Source of the DNA: Dehalococcoidia bacterium
GTDB taxonomy: Bacteria > Chloroflexota > Dehalococcoidia > UBA2985
Direction of reading: 5' to 3'
DNA: 20,158 nt
Assembly (NCBI GenBank): GCA_030740415.1
Contig: JASLXI010000001.1
Location: forward strand, 1-20,158
Shown: positions 7,534-15,024 of the stretch, piece after piece
How the letters are laid out: the number at the start of each line of letters is the position of its first letter
How positions within the stretch are numbered: position 1 is the stretch's first letter
The notes under the pieces: model-generated
The model's database searches: none
Seen by the model: only the letters and a program-made list of their open reading frames with translations
Told to the model about the DNA's origin: nothing
Translations under genes and position numbers: made by a program

Positions 7534-8165
7534 GGTATTGCCTGCCTCTCCGTCTCTGCGCAGATACTTCGAAGAAGAAGCTCCCGCAGAGTGTCCAGGG
7601 TTTCTTCTAAGGGATCGGGCTGGCCAGTGTACAGCCAGCGAACTACCACCTCGTTCACTGCGCCGAGCCAAGCATACGCGGTTATCTCCGTATTCAGTGG
7701 CGGTATCGAGCCTTCAACCACCGCCTCCTCGAGGTGCTCTTCGATCATGAAGGCGAACCTGGCGTGGATAGCCAGGAGGCGCTCATCAAAAGCTTTGCCC
7801 AGGCCAACGCCTCCTACAAGGAGGATCTTCGCAAGGCTTCGGTGTCGAGAGAACGTGGTGAATACCGTATCCAGGGCGGCGCTCACCTTAGCCAATGCTC
7901 CCCTCTCCTGGGCAATGGCCTTCTCCGCGGACTGGGCTAAAGAGACGATGAACCGGTCTACCAGAGAGAAAAAGATGTCCTGTTTGCTGGGAAAGTGGAA
8001 ATAGAAAGAGCCCTTTGAGGTCTGAGAGGCCCTTACTATGTCGTCAACGGCCGCTCCATGATAGCCTTTCTCGGAAAAGACATCCGTGGCCCCGTCAAGG
8101 ATACGCTGGCGAGTGGACTCTTTACCCTCTGGAGCAGATTGAACCGGGCTATTCTTGTCCGCCAT
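7530..8165 (-). CDS. TetR/AcrR-family transcriptional regulator
   Basis: The protein is a 211-residue dimeric DNA-binding regulator. The N-terminal helix-turn-helix domain covers residues 18-66, with TRQRILDGATDVFSEKGYHG and then TSKGSFYFHFPSKQDIF, the typical recognition-helix and following segment. The C-terminal ligand-binding domain (about 70-205) is variable, so the effector cannot be predicted. ATG at 8165 has GGAGG six bases upstream. It is the first gene of the quinone operon and overlaps ubiD by four bases. A near-palindrome sits just upstream, across the predicted transcription start, so autoregulation of the whole operon is likely. Some TetR proteins of this FadR/AcrR-like appearance respond to acyl-CoA or isoprenoid ligands, but that is speculation here. 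Confidence 0.92.
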   Translation of the reverse strand: MADKNSPVQSAPEGKESTRQRILDGATDVFSEKGYHGAAVDDIVRASQTSKGSFYFHFPSKQDIFFSLVDRFIVSLAQSAEKAIAQERGALAKVSAALDTVFTTFSRHRSLAKILLVGGVGLGKAFDERLLAIHARFAFMIEEHLEEAVVEGSIPPLNTEITAYAWLGAVNEVVVRWLYTGQPDPLEETLDTLRELLLRSICAETERQAIP

Positions 8166-8176
8166 CCCTTGCCTCC

Positions 8177-8194
8177 AGACCGACTAGTCAGTCT
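8177..8194. promoter_or_regulatory. Probable TetR operator (18-bp near-palindrome)
   Basis: The site AGACCGACT-AGTCAGTCT is an inverted repeat with eight of nine matched positions, centred on CTAG. It lies 12-29 bases upstream of the tetR start codon and covers the predicted transcription start near 8190. Its size and GACT/AGTC core resemble known operators of TetR-family regulators. A tandem CAGTCTA CAGTCTA repeat (8189-8202) overlaps its edge and the -10 box. Confidence 0.65.
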
Positions 8195-8196
8195 AC

Positions 8197-8225
8197 AGTC
8201 TAGGCCAGGCAGGCACAGGCGTCAA
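8197..8225 (-). promoter_or_regulatory. Putative promoter of the tetR-ubiD-ubiA-ubiX-ubiE-tenA operon
   Basis: On the minus strand the -35 box TTGACG (8225-8220) and -10 box TAGACT (8202-8197) are separated by 17 bases. Transcription would start near 8190, inside the near-palindrome, so bound TetR would block initiation. No other convincing promoter was noticed inside the operon. Confidence 0.6.
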
Positions 8226-8334
8226 GATACCTCGAAGGACAAGTCTACCCAGCTGGCAAGCCGAAACATTCGGACACTTCAGCGCCTTGCAGTGATGTAC
8301 GACGAACCCCTGCTGAGCCGTTGCTCTATCGGGG

Positions 8335-8550
8335 CTAGGAGCGAACCCGTGGCGCATGCATGGCGCCGCTGGTTATGGGCTCGTTCAAGTACACGTCCCC
8401 ATTACGAATCTTAATGTTAAAGCCGCAATCAGGGTTGGTGCAGACCCACGCTTTGTAATGGATGGGCGCTCCCTGGCTTCCAAAGTCGGACAATGGTACC
8501 AGGTCTCCCTCATTGCACTTCTGACATTTGGGTATTGACAAGTTCTCCAC
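8335..8550 (-). CDS. Small zinc-ribbon protein
   Basis: This 71-residue protein has a Cys4 ribbon: Cys9-x2-Cys12 (PKCQKCNEG) and Cys37-x4-Cys42 (WVCTNPDCGFN). That arrangement indicates one structural zinc site with beta strands between the pairs. No further domain is present and the function is unknown; short ribbons of this kind often bind nucleic acid or a partner protein. The start is GTG at 8550, with GGAGGAGG five bases upstream, one of the best ribosome-binding sites in the window. It has its own promoter and lies 169 nt before tetR, so it is not obviously part of either neighbouring operon. The 8226-8334 gap shows no terminator I can defend. Confidence 0.8.
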   Translation of the reverse strand: MENLSIPKCQKCNEGDLVPLSDFGSQGAPIHYKAWVCTNPDCGFNIKIRNGDVYLNEPITSGAMHAPRVRS

Positions 8551-8586
8551 TGAAGCCTCCTCCCTGCCGTTACAAAAACTTTGCGG

Positions 8587-8616
8587 AGTATATCACCATT
8601 CTTTCCCTTGTGACAA
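8587..8616 (-). promoter_or_regulatory. Putative promoter of the zinc-ribbon gene
   Basis: On the minus strand TTGTCA (8616-8611) and TATACT (8592-8587) are separated by 18 bases, each with five of six consensus matches. The start would be near 8580, about 30 bases before the GTG. It lies in the AT-richer gap after thpR. Confidence 0.55.
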
Positions 8617-8685
8617 TACTCCCTAATATTCTTGCACCCAACCCATCGTCACCCTTTCTTGATGTACAAACACCACACATTGCCA

Positions 8686-9276
8686 TTACTCTTTAAGAAG
8701 GCCCAAAGACGCGGAGAACAGCCGAGTATACATAGCGCCTGAAGGTTTAAGGTCGCTCTGGAAGAGACTAATCTCCTTTATTGGAAGCTCTAGCTCCATG
8801 TTTATCAGTACCTCGGCAAGATTTTCTCCGATACCCCTTCTCTGGATAGAGGGCATCGTTTCCCTGACTCTACCCAATGTTAGGTGGGGATTGAAAGAAC
8901 GCAGTTGCCGGGTATACCCCAGGTTCTCAATCTCATCTTCCAGCCCTCGCTGAAGGTCTAACAATCCATCTAGTGCTCCCGCCAGGCCAAGCCAGACAGC
9001 CCTCGGAGCCTTCAGGTCGGGAAAAGCTCCAAGCTCACCCAAGGATAGCTCAAAGGGAGCTACCAAGGTGGCGCACCGACTTATCACTTGAGCTATGGCG
9101 CATATGCACTCAACCTCGATATTGCCCAGGAACTTTAGGGAGAGATGGACGCCCTCTGGTTTTACCCAACGCACTCCTTCGGGAGCTATTACTTGAAGGT
9201 CTTCTATAATTCCCCTCAGAACCTCCCTGGCATTTGGGGGAAGCTCAACGGCTATGAATGCTCGGATCTGTTCCAA
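8686..9276 (-). CDS. thpR: RNA 2',3'-cyclic phosphodiesterase (2'-5' RNA ligase family)
   Basis: ThpR belongs to the 2H phosphoesterase superfamily and opens 2',3'-cyclic phosphate RNA ends; older names call it 2'-5' RNA ligase. Both catalytic His motifs are present: HLSLKFLG (44-51), the HxSx form, and HLTLGRV (131-137), the HxTx form. The N-terminus IRAFIAVELP is typical, and 196 residues is the normal length. The start is TTG at 9276, with GGAG eight bases upstream, overlapping the amidohydrolase 3' end by 25 nt. It is the last gene of the pdxS operon. A link to the R3H protein further up in RNA metabolism is possible but unproven. Confidence 0.93.
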   Translation of the reverse strand: MEQIRAFIAVELPPNAREVLRGIIEDLQVIAPEGVRWVKPEGVHLSLKFLGNIEVECICAIAQVISRCATLVAPFELSLGELGAFPDLKAPRAVWLGLAGALDGLLDLQRGLEDEIENLGYTRQLRSFNPHLTLGRVRETMPSIQRRGIGENLAEVLINMELELPIKEISLFQSDLKPSGAMYTRLFSASLGLLKE

Positions 9277-10118
9277 TCTGGTATCTCCAGGAGTCTGGCG
9301 GCGTTGTTATAGAAAATACCTTCCTTGGCCTCGTCGGAGATTGGAGCAGCGGTGACTTGCCGTATCAAACGGTTCTGCTTTATCAAGGGGTAATCCGTAC
9401 CCAGTAGCACATTATCCTCTCCCACCAGACCAACGACTACTGGGAAGATCTCAGGCCGGTAGAGAAAGGGGGACGCGGCGGTGTCGAAGTAGACGTTCTG
9501 CATAGCGCCAGCTACCTCTGGGATAAGGGCATAGAAGGGGAGGCCTCCTCCCCAGTGTGCACAGATAATGGTGGTATCCGGGAAATTATCAATGAAACGA
9601 CATACCACTTCTGGGGTGGTTCGGCCTTTACCCGCATAGTGGTGCCCTACTGGCTCCGAGGCGTGGGTGAGAATGGGCATTCCTCTATTCATAGCGACTT
9701 CCACCAGGGGAGCCATGACGGAACTATCCCCCAGGTCGAAGCCCTGGGTATCAGGGTGCAGTTCTCCAATGCCGACAAGCCCCGCCCGGGCGCACCGTTC
9801 TACCTCGTCTACAGCGGCAGCACCCCACCGGGGATTCACGGCGCAGAAACCCTTCAGTCGCAAAGGGAATTGATGCACCGCCTCTATCACGTAGTCGTTG
9901 GCCATACGGCACAACCCCAGATCGTTCCACCCGATTCCCAGGGCCACGGACATATCTATGCTTGCTTCGTCCATAGTCGCCACCAACTCCTCCGCAGAGG
10001 CCATCTGCGCTGTAGAGTTAGAATACAGGGTCGCTAGAGTCTGGTCCCTTGGAAGCAATTCTTCCCGGTGCTCTCTAACGTATGGAGGAAAAATATGAGT
10101 GTGGAAGTCGATGATCAC
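9252..10118 (-). CDS. Amidohydrolase family 2 (TIM-barrel metal hydrolase)
   Basis: This 288-residue protein is a member of the Amidohydro_2 group, which contains decarboxylases and hydrolases acting on aromatic and lactone-type substrates. Metal-binding positions are visible: His6 and His8 (DFHTHIFP), His152 (ILTHASEP), His188 (CAHWGGG) and Asp242 (GTDYPL). GELHPD (118-123) is also typical of the family. The substrate cannot be predicted. The start is GTG at 10118, overlapping the tmk TGA as GTGA. At the 3' end it overlaps thpR by 25 nt. Nothing in the operon points to a specific pathway for it. Confidence 0.9.
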   Translation of the reverse strand: MIIDFHTHIFPPYVREHREELLPRDQTLATLYSNSTAQMASAEELVATMDEASIDMSVALGIGWNDLGLCRMANDYVIEAVHQFPLRLKGFCAVNPRWGAAAVDEVERCARAGLVGIGELHPDTQGFDLGDSSVMAPLVEVAMNRGMPILTHASEPVGHHYAGKGRTTPEVVCRFIDNFPDTTIICAHWGGGLPFYALIPEVAGAMQNVYFDTAASPFLYRPEIFPVVVGLVGEDNVLLGTDYPLIKQNRLIRQVTAAPISDEAKEGIFYNNAARLLEIPDWNRSEHS

Positions 10119-10768
10119 GGCGCTCTTGCAAGCCCCATCTTCTCGATAATTGGCTCCACGCTCTGCCAGATGAGGCGTGAAACTTCCCGTGGAGAGAGCC
10201 GCGCGTCAAGCGCGAGCCATCGCTCCGGTTCTTTACTAGCTAGCTCCAGGTAACCTTGCCGTACCCTTTGGTGAAATTCCATTATTTCCCTATCTTCAAA
10301 CCCCTGTTCAAAGCGGTCCCTGTTCGTGGAGCGTCTTCTCATTCCCTCTTCCGGGTGCAAGTCAAGGAATACTGTCAGATCCGGTTTGAGGCCGCCCGTT
10401 GCAAAATTGTTCACAGCCCCCACGCTCTCCAAGAGAATGCCGCGCCCATATCCTTGGTATGCCATGGTGGAGTCAGTGAAGCGGTCGCAGAGGATCACCT
10501 CACCTCTTTCCAGAACAGGCCGTACGACGTCCTCCACCAACTGTGCGCGAGAGGCGTTGAAAAGCAGGAGCTCGGCCTCCGGGGTCAAAGGAACAGGGGA
10601 AAACTTCAGGAGATTTCGTAGCCGATTGCCTAGTAGGGTCCCGCCGGGTTCTCGGACTGTTGTTACAGGGACAGCAAGTGCCCGTAGGCGTCTTGTGAGA
10701 GACCGGACCTGGGTACTTTTACCGCTACCCTCTCCGCCCTCCAGGGTGATGAACAGACCTGTCGGCAT
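10115..10768 (-). CDS. tmk: Thymidylate kinase
   Basis: Tmk phosphorylates dTMP to dTDP with ATP, an essential step in dTTP supply. The P-loop is GGEGSGKST (11-19), followed by the dTMP-binding REPGGT (39-44) and DRFTDSTMAYQGYGRG (95-110), and a DRFE lid segment (151-154). The length of 217 residues is normal. The gene lies 11 nt after the R3H/AAA gene and overlaps the amidohydrolase by four bases. Confidence 0.96.
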   Translation of the reverse strand: MPTGLFITLEGGEGSGKSTQVRSLTRRLRALAVPVTTVREPGGTLLGNRLRNLLKFSPVPLTPEAELLLFNASRAQLVEDVVRPVLERGEVILCDRFTDSTMAYQGYGRGILLESVGAVNNFATGGLKPDLTVFLDLHPEEGMRRRSTNRDRFEQGFEDREIMEFHQRVRQGYLELASKEPERWLALDARLSPREVSRLIWQSVEPIIEKMGLARAP

Positions 10769-10779
10769 AACTTACAGGC

Positions 10780-12300
10780 CTACCTGCGGGAGATGGTGAC
10801 ACGACGGTTGGGGTCCCTTCCAACGCTGATGGAGGTTAGACTGAGCTCCTGGGCAATCTGGTGCTGGAGCCGCCGGATGTAGGCAACCTGGGGAGTCAAA
10901 GCCACGGCTTCTTGACCGCTGTGCACCTGCTTTGCAGCCTCCTCCGCCTCCCTCACGGCCCTGTCCACGGGGTCCTCCCATCCCTTTTCTCGAGATACGG
11001 CCCAGAGGAACTCCCTAATCTGAGGCAGTGTGTTCCTCCTGAGGACAAATATAGCTCTGCCGGCCTCTTCAGCGGACTTCAGCAGCTTGGGCATCTTGCG
11101 GAAGAACTGTTTGGTGGTGAGGATGATGTCTGCTCGGTCCAGATTTTCCACCACTTGTATGGGCATTCGCGTGGTCTGGACTATCTGTGCCACTCTCCCT
11201 TTGCTTACTCCAAAGGGAAGAACTCGGCTCAGAGGGACACTGCTTTGGGAAGGTGGCTGAGTCTCATGCACCCCTTCCACAGCGAGCGCCTTGGTCTGGC
11301 TTCCCCGGGACTTTTGTACAGCCCCCTTCTCATCTGCCCATCGGACCTCCGGCGCCAGAGGCAGTCCCCTCAAGAAGGAATCCACCACCCTAGCCGCATC
11401 ATCGTGTACGGCTACTTTGTCCCAACTCTGGATTTCAACCACCACGTCGAAGGTAGGTGGAGACTTACGCTCTAGGACAGATTTTTGAGAACGTCGCCGT
11501 CGTGCTTCTTCGTCCCCCAGGGTAACCGTCTGTATCCCTCCAATCAGGTCGGATAGGGTGGGATTGAGGATCAAGTTGTCCAGAGTATTGCCGTGGGCAG
11601 TTGCGATTAGCTGCACTCCCCTTTCAGCGATGGTGCGGGCCGCAGCAGCCTCCTGCTCCGTCCCCATCTCATCAATGATGATCACCTCCGGCATGTGGTT
11701 TTCCACGGCCTCAATCATCACGGCATGCTGAAGGGTGGGAGTAACCACCTGCATCCGCCGGGAGTGTCCTATTGCGGGATGAGGTATGTCTCCATCGCCC
11801 GCAATCTCGTTGGAGGTATCTACGATGATTACTCGTTTGCGGGCGTCGTCGGCCAGCACACGCGCCACCTCCCTCAGCATGGTAGTCTTGCCCATTCCAG
11901 GACGACCTAGCAAAAGAATGCTCTTCCCAGAACGAACCATGTCCTCGATGATGTGGATGGTGCCGTACACGGCCCGACCCACGCGGCAGGTCAAGCCCAC
12001 AACCTTGCCCCCGCGGTTACGAATGGCTGAGATCCGGTGCAGCGTGTACTCTATACCGGCCCGGTTGTCGTCACCGAAGCCGCCAATCCTTTCCACCACG
12101 TGCTGAATATCCTGCTCCGTAATCTCCTGGGGAGTCAGTTCAGCCTCGATGCCCAGGAATCTGGCCTCTGGAGGGCGTCCCAGATCTAGGATAACCTCCA
12201 GCAGGTCTTGCAAGTTGCCAAGCTCTCTCAGAGGCGTCTGGATATGAGGCGGCAGTGCTCCAATCAGAGCCTCAAGATCGTCGACAATATATTTGCTCAT
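10780..12300 (-). CDS. R3H-domain AAA ATPase (SpoIIIAA/Ycf45-like)
   Basis: This 506-residue protein combines a RecA/AAA-like ATPase with a C-terminal R3H nucleic-acid-binding motif. The Walker A loop is GRPGMGKTT (132-140), Walker B is EVIIIDEMG (205-213), and IATAHGNTL (232-240) fits the sensor region. This arrangement matches the SpoIIIAA-like/Ycf45 family of cyanobacteria and Chloroflexota. The region from about 320 to 460 includes a low-complexity linker (330-356) and a segment (DIILTTKQFFRKMPKLLKSA) resembling the family's middle domain. The end RRLQHQIA (476-483) has the Arg-x3-His signature, followed by a basic strand. The cellular role is not established; single-strand binding is inferred. 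It lies 33 nt after the GNAT-like gene and 11 nt before tmk. Confidence 0.9.
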   Translation of the reverse strand: MSKYIVDDLEALIGALPPHIQTPLRELGNLQDLLEVILDLGRPPEARFLGIEAELTPQEITEQDIQHVVERIGGFGDDNRAGIEYTLHRISAIRNRGGKVVGLTCRVGRAVYGTIHIIEDMVRSGKSILLLGRPGMGKTTMLREVARVLADDARKRVIIVDTSNEIAGDGDIPHPAIGHSRRMQVVTPTLQHAVMIEAVENHMPEVIIIDEMGTEQEAAAARTIAERGVQLIATAHGNTLDNLILNPTLSDLIGGIQTVTLGDEEARRRRSQKSVLERKSPPTFDVVVEIQSWDKVAVHDDAARVVDSFLRGLPLAPEVRWADEKGAVQKSRGSQTKALAVEGVHETQPPSQSSVPLSRVLPFGVSKGRVAQIVQTTRMPIQVVENLDRADIILTTKQFFRKMPKLLKSAEEAGRAIFVLRRNTLPQIREFLWAVSREKGWEDPVDRAVREAEEAAKQVHSGQEAVALTPQVAYIRRLQHQIAQELSLTSISVGRDPNRRVTISRR

Positions 12301-12333
12301 TCGCCCCCTTGTCAGGTCTCTCTGCGAAAGGCC

Positions 12334-13263
12334 CTATGCGCCCACAGGGGCCAGAGCCGAGTCCTTCACTCGCACGGTTATGGGTTTCACCATCAAGTAG
12401 TACTCATCCGTGGGGATGAACCCTTTCTTCTCCAGCATCCAGGCCAGAGTGTGTTGATGATCAGGGACCAGGGACAGGAACGGCGTCACGAGTCTGCCCT
12501 GTTGAAGTCCCCAGGATATCAGATCATCCCAGACACCTGACTCTTCCTCTGGATGAACCATGATTTCTAACCTATTGGCAGACCGCTTGCCATAACCAAC
12601 CCTGACCCAGCCCCGAACGCAACTTTGAGCCTCGTATATCCCTTGCTGAACCTCATTGCCACAAGATTCCATAGCGTCATTCCATTCATCGAAGGTCAGA
12701 GCATATTCCGACTTAACTTTGGACGGAACGCACTCATTGTAAAGGCGAAAGATGGGGTATTCATCAGGGGGGAGGAACGGGCGGATGAACTTTGCTGTAG
12801 CTGGAACGGGAGACGACGATGCCTCCCGACGATACAGAGTCTCCTGGGTACAGAACAGGAAGCCAGCCTCCTTAGCTAACTTCGTAATGGGGCTTAGCAT
12901 AGGTAGTCTGAGGAATACCCGCTCTCCTCCCTCATCCCCGACCAGTATGGACAGCTTTTCCAGGAGCTCCGTGCCTTCCTCTTCTGTCTCAGGGGGCAGG
13001 TTCAGGCAATGCACTTCCCAGGCCGTGGGGCCGGAGCGGGCTCTAACCGATGCCAGGGCCCTCAAGTGCAGTCCCTCTGCCAATACGCTAGACCTTTCCC
13101 TCTCCTGGTGAAGGACGAGTCCGCTTGCCTTGGAGGTCATGCTAGGGACACTGCCTGTGTTGTTTCCCACCTTATCCCAAGTCTGAGCTAAATCTGGGCC
13201 CAGATTACGGCCGTCTATGAGGAACCTTAGCAGGTCTGTAGTACGAAGAGTACGAATAGTCAC
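12334..13263 (-). CDS. GNAT-like acetyltransferase-fold protein, substrate unknown
   Basis: I recognise this 309-residue protein only at the fold level. The C-terminal half looks like a GNAT acetyltransferase: GWVRVGYGKRSANRLEIMVH, then a helix, then MLEKKGFIPTDEYYLM, the usual 'hxxxGF...' ending. The N-terminal half has a weaker similar pattern ending in LAKEAGFLFCTQETLYRR. A tandem or pseudo-duplicated GNAT arrangement is therefore plausible. No clear acetyl-CoA loop (Q/RxxGxG/A) is seen, so activity is uncertain. The start is GTG at 13263, one base after the pdxT stop, so it is translated with the vitamin B6 genes. Proteins like this are often annotated as hypothetical in Chloroflexota. 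Confidence 0.7.
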   Translation of the reverse strand: MTIRTLRTTDLLRFLIDGRNLGPDLAQTWDKVGNNTGSVPSMTSKASGLVLHQERERSSVLAEGLHLRALASVRARSGPTAWEVHCLNLPPETEEEGTELLEKLSILVGDEGGERVFLRLPMLSPITKLAKEAGFLFCTQETLYRREASSSPVPATAKFIRPFLPPDEYPIFRLYNECVPSKVKSEYALTFDEWNDAMESCGNEVQQGIYEAQSCVRGWVRVGYGKRSANRLEIMVHPEEESGVWDDLISWGLQQGRLVTPFLSLVPDHQHTLAWMLEKKGFIPTDEYYLMVKPITVRVKDSALAPVGA

Positions 13264-13264
13264 T

Positions 13265-13843
13265 TCAACTCCCGGAAGCCATGCTTAGAAAATATGCGTG
13301 GAACCTCTGGTCTTGAGTAAGCTCTGGATGGAACGCTGTGACCAGTATGTTCCCTTGCTGGGCCGCTATTACGCCGTTGTCGCTTAAGCGGGACAGAGAT
13401 TTTACCTCGGGACCAATCTCTTCTATGGCAGGGGCGCGTATGAACACGGCCGGAAAGGGCGTTTCGCCCAGGACAGGCACTGAGACATCGGTCTCGAAGC
13501 TGTCCACCTGCCTCCCAAAGGCATTTCGACGGACACGGATATTCATCAACCCAAGGGGCTTGGGCCTATCTTCGGTTATCTCCTTGGCCAGGACTATCAT
13601 GCCGGCGCATGTGCCCCAAGTGGGCATCCCTTCCTTCACAAGCCCCTTTATCTCCGCAGCCAGTCCAAAGGTATTTATGAGCTGAACAATGGTGGTGCTC
13701 TCCCCTCCGGGAATGATAAGGGCCTCTATTTTTCGGAGATCATCGAGCTGGCGCACCTCCGCGGCCTCTACGTCAATTGCGTCAAAGAGTTTAATGTGCT
13801 CTGCGAAGTCGCCCTGAAGGGCTAGAACCCCAATAGCAGCCAC
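13265..13843 (-). CDS. pdxT: Pyridoxal 5'-phosphate synthase glutaminase subunit
   Basis: PdxT hydrolyses glutamine and channels ammonia to PdxS for vitamin B6 synthesis. The 192-residue class I amidotransferase has the expected triad: Cys79 in GTCAGMI, His172 and Glu174 in AFHPE. The oxyanion segment IPGGEST (44-50) is present. The gene begins one base after the pdxS stop, the usual pairing. Confidence 0.97.
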   Translation of the reverse strand: MAAIGVLALQGDFAEHIKLFDAIDVEAAEVRQLDDLRKIEALIIPGGESTTIVQLINTFGLAAEIKGLVKEGMPTWGTCAGMIVLAKEITEDRPKPLGLMNIRVRRNAFGRQVDSFETDVSVPVLGETPFPAVFIRAPAIEEIGPEVKSLSRLSDNGVIAAQQGNILVTAFHPELTQDQRFHAYFLSMASGS

Positions 13844-13844
13844 G

Positions 13845-14726
13845 TTACCAGCCTCTTACGGACAGGATCTCCTCCTGTTTCAGGCTTCTCGCGGCCATAC
13901 CGGGCATAGGCTCTCCCAGATTCTCCGATACCCTGGCTATGATATCTGGATTATTATAGTTGGTTGTGGCCTCCACAATGGCCTTGGCTCTTACCTCTGG
14001 GTTGGTTGACTTGAAGATGCCCGAACCCACGAAGACACCCTCCACTCCAAGCTGCATCATCAGGGCTGCGTCGGCGGGCGTCGCGATGCCACCAGCGGCG
14101 AAGTTGACCACGGGCAATCGACCCCTATCATGGACTGTCTGGACCAGATCGAAGGGCGCTCCAAGGCTTCTTGCCTCGGCCATAAGTTCGTCCTGGGTCA
14201 TTGACTGAATCTTGCGCATCTCCCCGCCTACAGTCCTCATATGGCGCACCGCCTCGACGATGTCCCCGGTCCCAGCTTCTCCCTTCGTTCGTATCATAGC
14301 AGCCCCTTCTCCAATGCGTCGAAGCGCCTCACCCAAGTCGCGACAGCCGCATACGAAGGGGACCTTGAAGTCGTGCTTCCAGATGTGATTGGCCTCGTCG
14401 GCCGGAGTTAGCACCTCTGACTCGTCTATGAAGTCGGCACCCAGAGACTCCAGCACTTGGGCCTCCACGAAGTGACCGATGCGGCACTTCGCCATTACCG
14501 GTATGGTGACCGCCTTCATTATGGCAGTGATGATTGACGGGTCGGACATACGGGCGACCCCTCCGTCGACTCTGATGTCCGCGGGCACCCTCTCTAGGGC
14601 CATAACTGCGCAGGCTCCGGCGTCTTCGGCTATCTTGGCCTGCTCCGGATTGACCACATCCATGATTACGCCGCCTTTGAGCATTTGGGCCAGCCCAACC
14701 TTAACACCCCACGTTCCCTGATCCAT
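13845..14726 (-). CDS. pdxS: Pyridoxal 5'-phosphate synthase lyase subunit
   Basis: PdxS builds PLP from ribose 5-phosphate, glyceraldehyde 3-phosphate and ammonia from PdxT. At 293 residues it is full length. Asp23, Lys80 in AKCRIGH and Lys148 in RTKGEAGTG are the expected catalytic residues, and [14 protein letters not shown] (about 208-221) is the conserved phosphate-binding segment. The ATG at 14726 has AAGGAG six bases upstream. It is the first gene of a seven-gene operon with its own strong promoter. Confidence 0.98.
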   Translation of the reverse strand: MDQGTWGVKVGLAQMLKGGVIMDVVNPEQAKIAEDAGACAVMALERVPADIRVDGGVARMSDPSIITAIMKAVTIPVMAKCRIGHFVEAQVLESLGADFIDESEVLTPADEANHIWKHDFKVPFVCGCRDLGEALRRIGEGAAMIRTKGEAGTGDIVEAVRHMRTVGGEMRKIQSMTQDELMAEARSLGAPFDLVQTVHDRGRLPVVNFAAGGIATPADAALMMQLGVEGVFVGSGIFKSTNPEVRAKAIVEATTNYNNPDIIARVSENLGEPMPGMAARSLKQEEILSVRGW

Positions 14727-14774
14727 ATGACACTCCTTACGCCAAGGTCTTACTATTTACAAGATTGCGCTCAC

Positions 14775-14803
14775 ATTATAGCAAGGGCAAGATTTCTTAT
14801 CAA
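14775..14803 (-). promoter_or_regulatory. Strong sigma70-type promoter of the pdxS operon
   Basis: TTGATA (14803-14798) and a perfect TATAAT (14780-14775) are separated by 17 bases on the minus strand. The start would be near 14768, about 42 bases before the pdxS ATG. It is the best promoter match in the window and has AT-rich surroundings. Confidence 0.75.
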
Positions 14804-14850
14804 TTGAACGTCTTGCAGAATCATTTAACGCTCTCTTGGCCGTGCTCATA

Positions 14851-15024
14851 TTATTGTGCGGATACTGCTAGGAAAAGTCCCTGTCCAAGAAACATGCAGG
14901 CAAGGGAGTGTGCTTCTAATGTGGATACTTGACACTCCGCAACAAGGCTAATCGCGGCCTTGATGAAGCGGGGGAGATCTTCCGTAATATCTAGGAAGAA
15001 CCCATTGTGGGCGTTTCTAAGCAC
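14851..15024 (-). other. Protein-like fragment, possible remnant
   Basis: A 57-codon minus-strand frame reads VLRNAHNGFFLDITEDLPRF, then IKAAISLVAECQVSTLEAHS, and a hydrophobic end, closing with TAA. A neighbouring frame just upstream reads LMRLAFLAKNTGKEL, and joining the two would need one frameshift. The composition looks coding, but no family is recognised and there is no ribosome-binding site. It overlaps the 5' end of the plus-strand frame at 15007, so at most one of the two readings is likely to be real. Confidence 0.25.

Noticed and set aside
7534..7671. Longer ubiD reading with 46 extra N-terminal residues
   Set aside because: It lies wholly inside tetR, the residues are not family-like, and the GTG at 7533 forms a GTGA overlap with the tetR stop and begins the conserved sequence.
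6460..8004. 514-codon plus-strand open frame across ubiD and tetR
   Set aside because: It is antisense to two well-identified genes and its composition (His-, Gly- and Arg-rich) shows no family features.
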